This document shows, piece after piece, positions 1-7,370 of a stretch of 19,098 nucleotides of DNA (the first letter of the stretch is position 1; every line of letters begins with the position of its first letter). Source of the stretch: an uncultured Beijerinckiaceae bacterium (GTDB taxonomy: Bacteria; Pseudomonadota; Alphaproteobacteria; Rhizobiales; Beijerinckiaceae); contig CALMGA010000481.1 in the NCBI GenBank assembly GCA_937863205.1, forward strand, positions 1 to 19,098, read 5' to 3'. A program made the translations under genes and the position numbers. Under the pieces are notes generated by a model. The model did no database searches. It had not been told where the DNA came from and saw only the letters and a list, made by a program, of their open reading frames with translations.

Positions 1-2398
1 GGTCGAGGCCGACCAGCTCGTACAGAACTCCGACAAGAACACGGTGTCGGCGGAAGGCAACGTGCGGGTGTACTACGACGGTCGTACCCTGCAGGCCGAC
101 AAGGTCATCTACAACAAGACGACCAAGCGCCTGTTTGCCGTCGGCCACGCAACCCTCACGGAAAAGAACGGCACGGTTTACCACGGCGACGAGTTCGACA
201 TCACCGACGATTTCCGCGACGGCTTCGTCAACAGCCTGCGCGCCGACACCGCCGACAAGACGCACTTCAGCGCGCCGCGGCTGGAGCGGGTCAACGGCGA
301 CTCCGTGTTCGACAAGGGCACCTACACCGCCTGCGACGCCTGCAAGGACCACCCGGACAGGCCGCCGCTGTGGCGCGTGCGCGCCAAGAAGATCATCGAC
401 AAGAACGAAGAACACATGGTGTACTACGAGGATGCCACGCTGGAGTTCCTCGGCGTCCCCGTCGCCTACACGCCTTATCTGTCCGCGCCCGATCCGACGG
501 TCACCCGCAAGTCCGGCTTCCTGTCGCCGCATACCATCTACAAGTCGCAGCTCGGCTACGGCGTCGGCGAGCCGATCTTCTTCAACCTCGCGCCGAACTA
601 CGATCTCACCCTCACGCCGACGGTGTTCACCCAGCAGGGCTTCTTCGGCGCGGGCGAGTTCCGCCAGCGCTTCGACAACGGCCTGTACTATTTCCGCGTA
701 TCGGGCATCGACGAGGCCCATCCCGGCGCCTTCGCGCAGCCGCCCTACGGCGCCGCCGACCGGGCGCTTCGCGGCGACATCGACAGCAAGGGCGAGTTCC
801 AGCTCGACCCATTCTTCAAGTTCGGCTGGAACTTCACGATCCTGTCGGACAAGTACTATCTCAACGACTACTCCATCCCTTCCGCCACCATCTCCGCCAA
901 CTACTTCTCGGAGTCGATCTCGACGGTGTACCTGACCGGGCAGGGGCCGCGATCGTTCTTCGACCTGCGCGGCTACTACTTCGAGGGCCTGTCCAGCCAC
1001 GATATCCAGGCGCAGCAGCCGATCGCCCATCCCGTTCTCGACTACAACAAGACGTTCGACGTCGATCCCGACAAGACGCACGGCCTCGGCGGCCAGATCG
1101 AGTTCGATGCCAACCTGACCAGCGTGTCCGCCCAGTCGGCCTCCTTCCAGGCCGTGGGGCCGCGCGTGCTCGACTCGGCCTACGGCCTGTACGACATCTG
1201 CAACAGCTACGTGCCCGGCCGCACCAGCGGCAACTCGTGCCTGCTGCGCGGGGTCGGCGGCGACTACACCCGAGCCACCGCCCAGGCGGAATATCAGCGC
1301 AAGTTCATCGATCCGCTGGGGCAGGTGTGGACGCCCTTCGCCTTCGCCCGCGTCAACGCCGAAACGCTCGACCTCAACACCTCCAACGTCTACGGCTTCA
1401 ACTCGGCGAGTGGCAGCTCGACCTATCTCAACTCCTACCAGAGCGCCTTCGTCGGCAATTCCGGCAGCACCGCCAACCTGATCCCCGGCGTGGGATTGGA
1501 ATACCGCTACCCCTTCTTCTCCCGCACGGCGCTGGGATCGGTGACGGTGGAACCGATCGGTCAGATCATCGCCCGGCCCGACAATCAGATCGGCACCCGC
1601 ACGCTGGTCAACCTCGACTCGCAGAGCCTCGTCTTTGATTCGACCAACCTGTTCGACCACAACAAATATTCCGGCTACGACCGCTTCGAGACGGGTGTGC
1701 GCGCGAACTATGGCGGGCAGGTCCTGTTCGACCTGAAGAACGGCGGCTATGCCCATTTCATCGCGGGACAATCGGCTCAGATCGCCGGCACCAACTCCTA
1801 TGCGACGCCCGATGCCGCCAACATCGGCCTGAGTTCGGGCCTCGACAAGCGGTTGTCGGACTACGTCGTGGGCGCAACCGTCTCGCCGTTCCCGCTCATC
1901 ACGTTCGGCTCGCAGGCTCGCTTCGACTCGTCAACGCTCGAGAACCGCCGCGTCGACGCCACCGCCAACATCAACCTGGGCGCGCTGACCGGCGGGATCC
2001 AGTTCGCCAACTACCAGTCGCAGCCGGTGATCGGCTACGACGTGCGCCGCGAGGGCCTGTCGTTCTCCGCCAAGTACAAGATCACCCCGAACTACTTCAC
2101 CCAGGGCAATGTCACCTTCGACATGAGCCGCCATCTTTACCCGGCCTCGCTGATCGGCAGCTCCAACCCCGGACCCTTCGCCGTCGCGGCGCTCGGCATC
2201 GGCGCCGGCTACACCGATGAATGCACGACCTTCACGGTGAACTACTCGTCGGTGTATCAGGATACCGGCACCGGCACCTTCGAGCGCAACCAGACGGTGC
2301 TGGTGTCGCTGCAGTTGCGCACGTTGGGCGATGCCAGCTTCGCCCGCTCGGCCGGAACCAACACCAGCGCCACCAGCGGCCTCGACGGCGTGCGCTGA
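1..2398 (+). CDS. lptD: LPS-assembly protein LptD, 5' end missing
   Basis: This is the C-terminal 798 residues of LptD (OstA/Imp), the outer-membrane beta-barrel that, with the lipoprotein LptE, inserts lipopolysaccharide into the outer leaflet. The reading frame is open from base 2, so the signal peptide and first residues lie outside the window. The first ~75 visible residues have the repeated beta-strand pattern of the OstA/LptA-like periplasmic domain (runs such as GNVRVYYDGRTLQADKVIYN). A long barrel region follows, rich in aromatic residues and alternating strands, ending in GLDGVR. Cysteine pairs occur at visible residues 111 and 114 (CDAC) and in the DICNSY, NSCLLRG and TDECTTF segments. 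They could form the disulfides known in LptD, but the pairing cannot be read from sequence. The next genes, surA-like, pdxA and rsmA, form the usual proteobacterial order. Identification is firm; only the start is unknown. Confidence 0.96.
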   Translation, partial: VEADQLVQNSDKNTVSAEGNVRVYYDGRTLQADKVIYNKTTKRLFAVGHATLTEKNGTVYHGDEFDITDDFRDGFVNSLRADTADKTHFSAPRLERVNGDSVFDKGTYTACDACKDHPDRPPLWRVRAKKIIDKNEEHMVYYEDATLEFLGVPVAYTPYLSAPDPTVTRKSGFLSPHTIYKSQLGYGVGEPIFFNLAPNYDLTLTPTVFTQQGFFGAGEFRQRFDNGLYYFRVSGIDEAHPGAFAQPPYGAADRALRGDIDSKGEFQLDPFFKFGWNFTILSDKYYLNDYSIPSATISANYFSESISTVYLTGQGPRSFFDLRGYYFEGLSSHDIQAQQPIAHPVLDYNKTFDVDPDKTHGLGGQIEFDANLTSVSAQSASFQAVGPRVLDSAYGLYDICNSYVPGRTSGNSCLLRGVGGDYTRATAQAEYQRKFIDPLGQVWTPFAFARVNAETLDLNTSNVYGFNSASGSSTYLNSYQSAFVGNSGSTANLIPGVGLEYRYPFFSRTALGSVTVEPIGQIIARPDNQIGTRTLVNLDSQSLVFDSTNLFDHNKYSGYDRFETGVRANYGGQVLFDLKNGGYAHFIAGQSAQIAGTNSYATPDAANIGLSSGLDKRLSDYVVGATVSPFPLITFGSQARFDSSTLENRRVDATANINLGALTGGIQFANYQSQPVIGYDVRREGLSFSAKYKITPNYFTQGNVTFDMSRHLYPASLIGSSNPGPFAVAALGIGAGYTDECTTFTVNYSSVYQDTGTGTFERNQTVLVSLQLRTLGDASFARSAGTNTSATSGLDGVR

Positions 2399-2867
2399 AC
2401 GCCGTCCGCTCCCGTCACGTTGACGGGAGAGGGCCGGCCGCAGGTTAAGGCGAAGGGGCCGATGCTGTTGGACGAGCAACGTCTGTGCAAGCGAGTGAAC
2501 AGGCCGGTGTGCAGCCGTGGCGTCACAATCAGCGGAGCGGGTTGATGCGGAGCGGGTCGGCCGAAGCCGGGCCGCCGGCACGGTCAGGGCGACGGCGCCG
2601 CAGGCGAAGCTCCACCCCCGGTGAACGGTCGTCGTTGAACGGCGTCGCGGGATAAACCTGCCGGCCGGCGCTGTCCGTGCTGGAGCGAGGCGGCGGCACC
2701 GAAGATGCTCCGGCGCCCTCCCGGTCGCGCCACGCCGCCGCCGATCCTTCGCCGGCGGGGGTGGCCGCCTCACCGACGGTCCGGCGCAAGCTTCACCCGC
2801 GAAGCTCCGTCCCGCCCGAAAAGCGCCGAAGTCCCGGACCAAGGAAGGGACATAGGGGAGGTCAGGA
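2399..2867. other. 469-bp gap between lptD and the surA-like gene
   Basis: No recognisable gene is seen. Besides the hairpin at 2409-2429, the gap holds two direct copies of GCGGAGCGGGT (2532-2542 and 2547-2557, 15 nt apart). The minus strand is open from 2789 to 2529 (TTG start, 86 codons, high G/C at third positions), but the product is Arg/Pro/Ala-rich and not recognisable, and it has no clear ribosome binding site. Open frames of this size are common by chance in such GC-rich DNA. I see no convincing promoter, although a promoter for surA-pdxA-rsmA here is plausible given the upstream hairpin. Confidence 0.5.
2409..2429 (+). terminator. perfect hairpin just after lptD
   Basis: CTCCCGTCA (2409-2417) and TGACGGGAG (2421-2429) are perfect 9-bp arms around a 3-nt loop, starting 11 nt after the lptD stop. 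No T-run follows in the plus direction (AGGGCCGG comes next), so it is not a textbook intrinsic terminator. It may be a Rho-assisted terminator, an mRNA 3'-end stabiliser, or a protein site. The hairpin itself is certain; its function is inferred. Confidence 0.5.
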
Positions 2868-3842
2868 ATGAAACGACATCTGCTTTGCCAATCACCGCGC
2901 CTCGCCCTGGAACGAGCGTGCGCGACCGTCAACTCTCGGCTTGGCGTCGCCGGGCTCGCCGCCGTCCTGGCCGTTGCCGGCTGTCCGCAGCTGGTGCGTC
3001 CGGCACAGGCGCAGGCCATCGTCGCCTCGGTCAACGGCGATCCGATCACGTCGATCGATGTCGAGCAGCGGATGAAGCTGCTGCGGGCGCTGCACAAACC
3101 CGCCACCCGCGATGCCGCGATCGAGAGCATGGTTTCCGACCGCCTGAAGGAACGGGAAACATCGCGCTTCAGCGTTTCCATAAAGGACGACGAGGTCGGC
3201 GAGGAGTTGCAGATCATCGCCAAGAAGATGAAAGTCTCGACCACCCAGCTCAGCGCCGACATCGCCCGCAACGGCGTCAGCCAGAGGCACGCCACCAACT
3301 ACCTGAAGGCCGAGCTTGGCTACGCCGTGCTGATCAAGGCGTTGAACAAGGGTGTCGAGGCCAGCGAGGTCGCCGTGCGCCAGGAACTGGCCAAGGAAAA
3401 GGGCAAGGGCGGCGGGATCACCACCTATACCCTGCGTCAGGTCGTGTTCACCCTGAACCCCGGCGATACGGCGGCGGCGGTCAATGCCAGCGCCAAGGAG
3501 GCGGAAGCGCTGCGCTCGCGTTTCACCAGCTGTCAGACGGGCATCCCCTACGCCAAGACGCTTCCGGGCGTCGCGGTGCGCGAGAAGCTGGTCCGCAGCT
3601 CGACCCAGCTCGGCGACCAGATCAAGGAAGAACTCGACAAGATGCCGGTCGGGCATCTCACCCCGCCCAGCCGTTCGCCCAACGGCGTCGAGCTGATCGC
3701 CCTGTGCGACCGGACCAGCGCCGGCAACGACGACGAATTGCGCAAGAACATCTCCGACCGCCTGCTGGGCGAGCACATGGACGCCACCACGCAGGTCAAA
3801 TACCGGGAAATGCGCGCCGCCGCCGTGATCGAGAAGCATTGA
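2868..3842 (+). CDS. surA: SurA-like periplasmic chaperone / peptidyl-prolyl isomerase
   Basis: A 324-residue SurA-family protein, expected to escort outer-membrane proteins such as LptD through the periplasm. The ATG has a good ribosome binding site (GGGGAGG at 2855-2861, 6-nt spacing). Residues 25-38 are hydrophobic, and the SurA N-terminal domain begins directly after AQAQA at 46-50 (IVASVNGDPITSIDVEQRM, 51-69). A helical chaperone domain runs to about 180. A short, divergent parvulin-like domain (about 185-282, YTLRQVVFTL to GVELIALCDR) follows, then a C-terminal helix. E. coli SurA has two parvulin domains and 428 residues, so this is the reduced type I associate with alphaproteobacteria. 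Isomerase activity is doubtful and chaperone activity more likely. A lipobox-like VAGC (36-39) precedes the signal-peptidase-I-like site, so membrane anchoring cannot be excluded. The gene overlaps pdxA by 4 nt. Confidence 0.88.
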   Translation: MKRHLLCQSPRLALERACATVNSRLGVAGLAAVLAVAGCPQLVRPAQAQAIVASVNGDPITSIDVEQRMKLLRALHKPATRDAAIESMVSDRLKERETSRFSVSIKDDEVGEELQIIAKKMKVSTTQLSADIARNGVSQRHATNYLKAELGYAVLIKALNKGVEASEVAVRQELAKEKGKGGGITTYTLRQVVFTLNPGDTAAAVNASAKEAEALRSRFTSCQTGIPYAKTLPGVAVREKLVRSSTQLGDQIKEELDKMPVGHLTPPSRSPNGVELIALCDRTSAGNDDELRKNISDRLLGEHMDATTQVKYREMRAAAVIEKH

Positions 3843-4897
3843 CCCTTCTTGCGCTGAGCCGCGGCGACCCGTCCGGCATCGGCCTGGAGGTCGCCTGCAA
3901 GGCGTGGTTGGCGCGCGGAACCTGGACGTGCGGGGATGCCGATCGCCGCCCCGGCGATCGGGCCGGCGGCGGCGTGCCGCCGTTCCTGCTCGTCGACGAC
4001 ATCGACCATTGCCGGCGCCAAGCCGCCTCGCTCGGACTCACGCTGCCGTTCGCCGAGGCGACGCCCGAAACGGCGCGCGCCTGCTTCACCACCGCCCTGC
4101 CGGTCCTCTCGCTCGGATTTCCGACGCGAGGCCGACCCGGCCACCCCGATCCGGCGGACGCACCGGGCACAATCCGGGCCATCGAGCGCTGCGTCGAACT
4201 GGTCGCTGCCAACCAGGCTTCGGCCGTCGTGACGCTGCCGGTCAGCAAGGCGGTCCTGCACCGGGTCGGCTATCCCCATCCCGGCCAGACCGAGTTCATG
4301 GGCGAGCTTGCCCGGCGCCTGTTCGCCACCGCCGATGGGCGGGTCGACGCGCCGGTGATGCTGCTGTGGTCGCCGGAGCTGGCCGTGGTGCCGGTCACCA
4401 TCCACGAACCGCTCGCCGCCGTGCCGCGCCTCGTCACGGTCGAGCTGATCGTGGCGACCGCGCGGGTGGTGGCGCGCGACATGGCCGGCCGGTTCGGCGT
4501 CAGCAACCCGCGCCTCGCGGTGAGCGGCCTCAATCCCCATGCCGGCGAGGGCGGCGACATCGGCGGCGAGGAGATCGCGGTGGTCGCTCCGGCGATCGAG
4601 CGCTTGCGGGCCGAGGGGATCGATGCGACCGGACCGCATCCCGCCGACACCCTGTTCCACGCCGCCGCCCGAGCCCGATACGACGTCGCCCTCACCATGT
4701 ACCACGATCAGGCTTTGATCCCGATCAAGACGGTCGCTTTCGACACGGCGGTGAATTGCACCCTGGGCCTGCCCTTCGTGCGGACCTCGCCCGATCACGG
4801 CACGGCCTTCGATATCGCCGGGCAAGGATGCGCCGATCCGGCCAGCCTCGTTGCCGCGCTGCGGCTCGCGGCCGATCTGGCCGTCCGGGGTGGATGA
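3839..4897 (+). CDS. pdxA: 4-hydroxythreonine-4-phosphate dehydrogenase PdxA
   Basis: A 352-residue cytosolic PdxA, which oxidises 4-phosphohydroxy-L-threonine with NAD(P) to 3-amino-2-oxopropyl phosphate for pyridoxal phosphate synthesis. The TTG start at 3839 overlaps the surA stop (TTGA), no ATG or GTG lies nearby in frame, and the family N-terminus [16 protein letters not shown] follows at once. Family blocks are clear: [29 protein letters not shown] (H147), [17 protein letters not shown] (H234), [21 protein letters not shown] (H289), [20 protein letters not shown]. Compared by eye with E. coli PdxA, whose divalent metal is held by H166, H211 and H266, the position of H166 is Gln here (GQTE, not GHTE). 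The position of H211 falls in VARDM and is not His. Only H289 matches. This may be an alphaproteobacterial variant. The product is sure; the metal site is unusual. Confidence 0.93.
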   Translation: MTLLALSRGDPSGIGLEVACKAWLARGTWTCGDADRRPGDRAGGGVPPFLLVDDIDHCRRQAASLGLTLPFAEATPETARACFTTALPVLSLGFPTRGRPGHPDPADAPGTIRAIERCVELVAANQASAVVTLPVSKAVLHRVGYPHPGQTEFMGELARRLFATADGRVDAPVMLLWSPELAVVPVTIHEPLAAVPRLVTVELIVATARVVARDMAGRFGVSNPRLAVSGLNPHAGEGGDIGGEEIAVVAPAIERLRAEGIDATGPHPADTLFHAAARARYDVALTMYHDQALIPIKTVAFDTAVNCTLGLPFVRTSPDHGTAFDIAGQGCADPASLVAALRLAADLAVRGG

Positions 4898-5765
4898 CGG
4901 CCTGCCGCCGTTGCGCGAGGTCGTGGCGGCTCATGGTCTTGCCGCCAAGAAGAGCCTGGGCCAGAACTTCATCTTCGATCTCAACCTGACTGGCCGCATC
5001 GCCCGCGCCGCCGGGCCTTTCGCCGGCGGTCAGGTCAGGGTCGTCGAGGTCGGGCCGGGGCCGGGCGGCTTGACACGCGCCCTGCTCGCCGAGGGCGCGG
5101 AAGTGGTCGCGGTGGAGCGAGACGAGCGCTGCCTCGACGCGCTGGCCGCCGTCGGCGCCCGCTATCCCGGCCGGCTCGACGTGCGCGCCGCCGATGCCTT
5201 GACCGTCGATTACCCCCTCCTGGCCGCGCCGGATCGCCCGACGGGGGTGTGCGCCAACCTGCCCTATAATGTCGCCACCCCGCTGCTCGTCGGCTGGCTG
5301 TTGAGCGAACCCTGGCCGCCGTGGTTCGATCGCCTTACCCTGATGTTCCAGCGCGAAGTGGCCGAGCGCATCGTCGCGACGCCGCGCGAGCGCGCAGCCT
5401 ACGGCCGGCTCGGCGTTCTCGCCAATTGGCGATGCACGACCCGCATCCTGTTCGACGTGCCCCGGCAAAGCTTCGTGCCGCCACCGAACGTGACGTCGAG
5501 CGTGGTGGAATTGGTGCCGCGCCGCGATCCCCTGCCCTGCCCGGCCGTTGAGTTGCAGGCCGTCACCCAGGCGGCCTTCGGTCAGCGCCGTAAGATGCTG
5601 CGCCAGTCGTTGCGCGCCCTGCCGGAGTCGTCCGGCGACGACGTCATGCAGATGCTGGCCGAGGCTGGCATCGAGCCGACGTGCCGGGCGGAGGAGGTAC
5701 CGGTGGACGGCTTCGTCGCCCTCGCCTGCGCACTTGGCCGCATTCGGGAGCGCGCCATCCTTTAA
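4890..5765 (+). CDS. rsmA: 16S rRNA (adenine1518-N6/adenine1519-N6)-dimethyltransferase RsmA
   Basis: RsmA/KsgA uses S-adenosylmethionine to dimethylate two adjacent adenines near the 3' end of 16S rRNA during small-subunit maturation. I chose the GTG at 4890, which overlaps the pdxA stop by 8 nt and gives 291 residues, starting [20 protein letters not shown]. An in-frame ATG at 4851 lies inside pdxA and adds 13 unlike residues. Motifs: KKSLGQNF (20-27), SAM-binding [16 protein letters not shown] (51-66), acidic ribose-binding E76, and the catalytic NLPY (123-126). The C-terminal part ends in the usual helical domain ([13 protein letters not shown]). The overlap suggests translational coupling in surA-pdxA-rsmA, an arrangement also known in enterobacteria. 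Loss of the methylation classically gives kasugamycin resistance. Confidence 0.95.
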   Translation: MDDGLPPLREVVAAHGLAAKKSLGQNFIFDLNLTGRIARAAGPFAGGQVRVVEVGPGPGGLTRALLAEGAEVVAVERDERCLDALAAVGARYPGRLDVRAADALTVDYPLLAAPDRPTGVCANLPYNVATPLLVGWLLSEPWPPWFDRLTLMFQREVAERIVATPRERAAYGRLGVLANWRCTTRILFDVPRQSFVPPPNVTSSVVELVPRRDPLPCPAVELQAVTQAAFGQRRKMLRQSLRALPESSGDDVMQMLAEAGIEPTCRAEEVPVDGFVALACALGRIRERAIL

Positions 5766-5848
5766 CGCGTCATGTCGCGGGCGCGGCGGGGTGGGAGGGG
5801 CGGCCGAAGTGCGATAACCTCTCCGCCAAAGCAACCGGAGGAAATCCC

Positions 5849-6190
5849 ATGTTCATCGCCATGAACCGCTTCAAGGTTCTCAAGGAGGAAGGCGGCGCCT
5901 TCGAGGCGCTCTGGCTCGGGCGCGAGTCGCTCCTGGAGAAGAACTCCGGCTTCATCGAGTTCCACATGCTGCGCGGGCCGGAGCGCGAGGATCACGTGCT
6001 GTATTCCTCGCACACGATCTGGGCGTCCCGCGAGGCCTTCGAGATGTGGACCCGGTCGGAACATTTCCGCGCCGCCCACCGCAATGCCGGCGAGCAGAAC
6101 AACCGGCGCATGACGCTCGGCCATCCCGAATTCGAAGGGTTCGAAGTCATCCAGAGGCTGGAAAACCCGGCGCGCAAGGCAGCGGAATAG
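5849..6190 (+). CDS. antibiotic biosynthesis monooxygenase (ABM) family protein, likely IsdG/HmuQ-type heme-degrading enzyme
   Basis: A 113-residue single-domain ABM-fold protein. The ATG at 5849 has a strong ribosome binding site (GGAGGA at 5837-5842, 6-nt spacing); in-frame codons further upstream give non-family sequence. The sequence resembles the IsdG/HmuQ branch. N6 in MFIAMNRFKV, W67 in AFEMWTRSEHF and H77 in FRAAHRN fall where IsdG has its catalytic Asn, Trp and heme-ligand His (N7, W67, H77 in S. aureus IsdG, by memory). Such enzymes open heme to biliverdin-like or staphylobilin products and release iron, using an external reductant. No Irr- or Fur-like box is obvious in the 83 bp upstream, and no heme-uptake gene adjoins it. 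The gene may be transcribed from its own promoter or as a tail of the rsmA operon. The family is firm; the heme substrate is inferred. Confidence 0.82.
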   Translation: MFIAMNRFKVLKEEGGAFEALWLGRESLLEKNSGFIEFHMLRGPEREDHVLYSSHTIWASREAFEMWTRSEHFRAAHRNAGEQNNRRMTLGHPEFEGFEVIQRLENPARKAAE

Positions 6191-6215
6191 GCGCGAAACG
6201 CCGCGGGACAAAGAA

Positions 6216-6245
6216 GATCCCGGTCAAGCGGGGCTTGCCGGGATC
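6216..6245 (-). terminator. intrinsic terminator of the glycine-rich protein gene, possibly bidirectional
   Basis: GATCCCGG (6216-6223) pairs with CCGGGATC (6238-6245), and CAAGC (6225-6229) pairs with GCTTG (6233-6237). The result is a 13-bp stem with one bulged T and a GGG loop. Read on the minus strand the hairpin is followed by TTCTTTGTCC (6215 down to 6206), an acceptable U-tract. It lies 66 nt past the minus-strand stop at 6312 and 25 nt past the plus-strand stop at 6190, between two converging genes, so it may stop transcription from both sides. Confidence 0.7.
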
Positions 6246-6311
6246 ATCGTCTCGAACCGCTGCAACACCGGGTCCGGCACCGCGCGGGGCTATACCCGAG
6301 CGGCGCCGATC

Positions 6312-6656
6312 TCAGTAACCATCGCCGCAGACGCCGTCCTGGTACTGATAGGGATCGCAGCCATATCCGCCGTAACCCAGACCGTAGCCGAAGCCATCGC
6401 CATAGAAGCCGCCGTAGCCGAAGCCACGACCACCCCTGCCGCCGCGGTCGAAGCCGACGCTGCGACCCGATTGCAAGCCGCCGCCCGCGCGAACACCGCC
6501 TCCGGCAAAAGCGTGCGGGCCGACGCCGCCGCCACCGCCGGCGTGACCGCCGCCGCCACCACCGTGGCCGCCGCCGAAGGCCATCGCCGGGGCGATGCCG
6601 ATCAGCATCGCCGCCGCACCGGCTGCTGCCGCCTTCCAAATCCCAATCATCCGCAT
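6312..6656 (-). CDS. small exported glycine-rich protein, function unknown
   Basis: A 114-residue protein (112 if the second ATG at 6650 is used). The purine-rich GGAAGG (6665-6660) sits only 3 nt before the first ATG but 9 nt before the second, so the second start is at least as likely. A signal peptide is clear: residues 6-24 (IWKAAAAGAAAMLIGIAPA) end in AMA, cleaved before FGGG. The mature part is nearly half glycine. It has His/Gly repeats first (GGGHGGGGGGHAGGGG), then Phe/Tyr/Gly repeats (FGYGGFYGDGFGYGLGYGG), and a tail with two cysteines (C100 and C110, YGCDPYQYQDGVCGDGY). I recognise no domain. Such proteins are common and fast-evolving in alphaproteobacteria. A cell-surface or metal-binding role is only a guess from the His and Cys content. 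Confidence 0.72.
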   Translation of the reverse strand: MRMIGIWKAAAAGAAAMLIGIAPAMAFGGGHGGGGGGHAGGGGGVGPHAFAGGGVRAGGGLQSGRSVGFDRGGRGGRGFGYGGFYGDGFGYGLGYGGYGCDPYQYQDGVCGDGY

Positions 6657-6778
6657 CTACCTTCCATGTTTGGTGAGCTAATGCGGGGCAAAGGGATTCG
6701 ATCCGCCGCCCGAGTGCGACTCCGACCGCTCAGCCTAACCGACGAACTCCGCGAACGCTGCCGGACGGCGCGCGGTCG

Positions 6779-7291
6779 TCAAAAGGGTATATCGTCGTCG
6801 ATGATCTCGTTCATCCGGCCGCCGCCGGGCGTTGCCGGCCGGCGATCGGGAGTGCGCTGCATCGGAGACGAGCGGCCGAAGCCGGGGCCAGAGTCGGCGT
6901 CCTCCATTTCGCGCCCGCCAGCCCCCCGTCCGGCCTCGCCACGGCTGTCCAGCAGGGTCAGCTCGCCGCGAAACCGCTGCAGCACGATTTCCGTGGTCTT
7001 GCGCTGGTTGCCTTCCCTGTCGGTGAACTCGCGGGTCTGCAGCTGCCCCTCAAGGTAGACCTTCGAGCCCTTCTTGCAGTACTGCTCCGCGACCTTCCCC
7101 AAATTCTCGTTGAAGATCACCACGTTGTGCCACTCGGTGCGGTCCTTGCGCTCGCCCGTACCCTTGTCGCGCCACGACTCGGTCGTGGCGACGGAGAAGC
7201 TGACGACCGCGTCGCCCGCGCCCGTGCGCCGGGTTTCGGGATCACGGCCGAGATTTCCGATCAGGATTACCTTGTTGACGCTGCCAGCCAT
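6779..7291 (-). CDS. ssb: single-stranded DNA-binding protein SSB
   Basis: A 170-residue SSB that coats single-stranded DNA in replication, repair and recombination and recruits partners through its tail. The ATG at 7291 has GGGAG (7302-7298) with 6-nt spacing and starts MAGSVNKVILIGNLGRDPE. The open frame extends 9 codons upstream, but those residues are not SSB-like. The OB fold covers residues 5-114 (SFSVATTESWRDK, EWHNVVIF, KGSKVYLEGQLQTREF, TTEIVLQRFRGELTLLD). A disordered Gly/Arg/Pro linker follows (115-160), and then the acidic tip DDDIPF that binds partner proteins. It stands alone on the minus strand with inverted repeats just upstream, not divergent from uvrA as in E. coli. The identification is certain. 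Confidence 0.97.
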   Translation of the reverse strand: MAGSVNKVILIGNLGRDPETRRTGAGDAVVSFSVATTESWRDKGTGERKDRTEWHNVVIFNENLGKVAEQYCKKGSKVYLEGQLQTREFTDREGNQRKTTEIVLQRFRGELTLLDSRGEAGRGAGGREMEDADSGPGFGRSSPMQRTPDRRPATPGGGRMNEIIDDDIPF

Positions 7292-7303
7292 GCGCCGCTC
7301 CCA

Positions 7304-7330
7304 CTTCGCGAGTTCCAACGGAACGCGAAG
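7304..7330 (-). promoter_or_regulatory. inverted repeat directly upstream of the ssb ribosome binding site
   Basis: CTTCGCG (7304-7310) plus TTCC (7313-7316) pair with GGAA (7320-7323) plus CGCGAAG (7324-7330). This gives an 11-bp stem with a 2-nt bulge (AG) and a loop of AAC. It ends 2 nt upstream of the GGGAG of ssb, read on the minus strand. It could be an operator over the promoter start region or an RNA hairpin in the leader. It does not match the alphaproteobacterial LexA direct repeat GTTC-N7-GTTC. Confidence 0.45.
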
Positions 7331-7346
7331 GACGCCGCCAAGTCAA
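7318..7346 (-). promoter_or_regulatory. candidate ssb promoter
   Basis: On the minus strand a good -35 element TTGACT (7346-7341) is followed after 17 nt by TTCCGT (7323-7318), a weak -10 element. Initiation would fall near 7311, about 20 nt before the ssb start and just ahead of its ribosome binding site. The -10 half lies inside the inverted repeat at 7304-7330. The spacing is right but the -10 match is poor, so this is tentative. Confidence 0.3.
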
Positions 7347-7370
7347 CGCGCGCGCCTCGCTCCCTCACAG

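Noticed and set aside
135..1638. Long plus-strand open frames of 266 and 422 codons inside lptD
   Set aside because: They give Arg/Ser/Pro-rich nonsense out of frame with an unmistakable LptD; typical shadows in GC-rich coding DNA.
2529..2789. 86-codon minus-strand frame in the lptD-surA gap with high third-position GC
   Set aside because: TTG start, no clear ribosome binding site, unrecognised Arg/Pro-rich product; kept only as a remark on the gap.
1931..3298. 455-codon minus-strand frame across the end of lptD and the start of surA
   Set aside because: Antisense to two real genes, low-complexity Arg/Ala product, no ribosome binding site and no recognisable domain.
5766..5848. Iron-control box (Irr or Fur) before the heme monooxygenase candidate
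   Set aside because: The 83 bp are GC-rich with no AT-rich dyad resembling either box.
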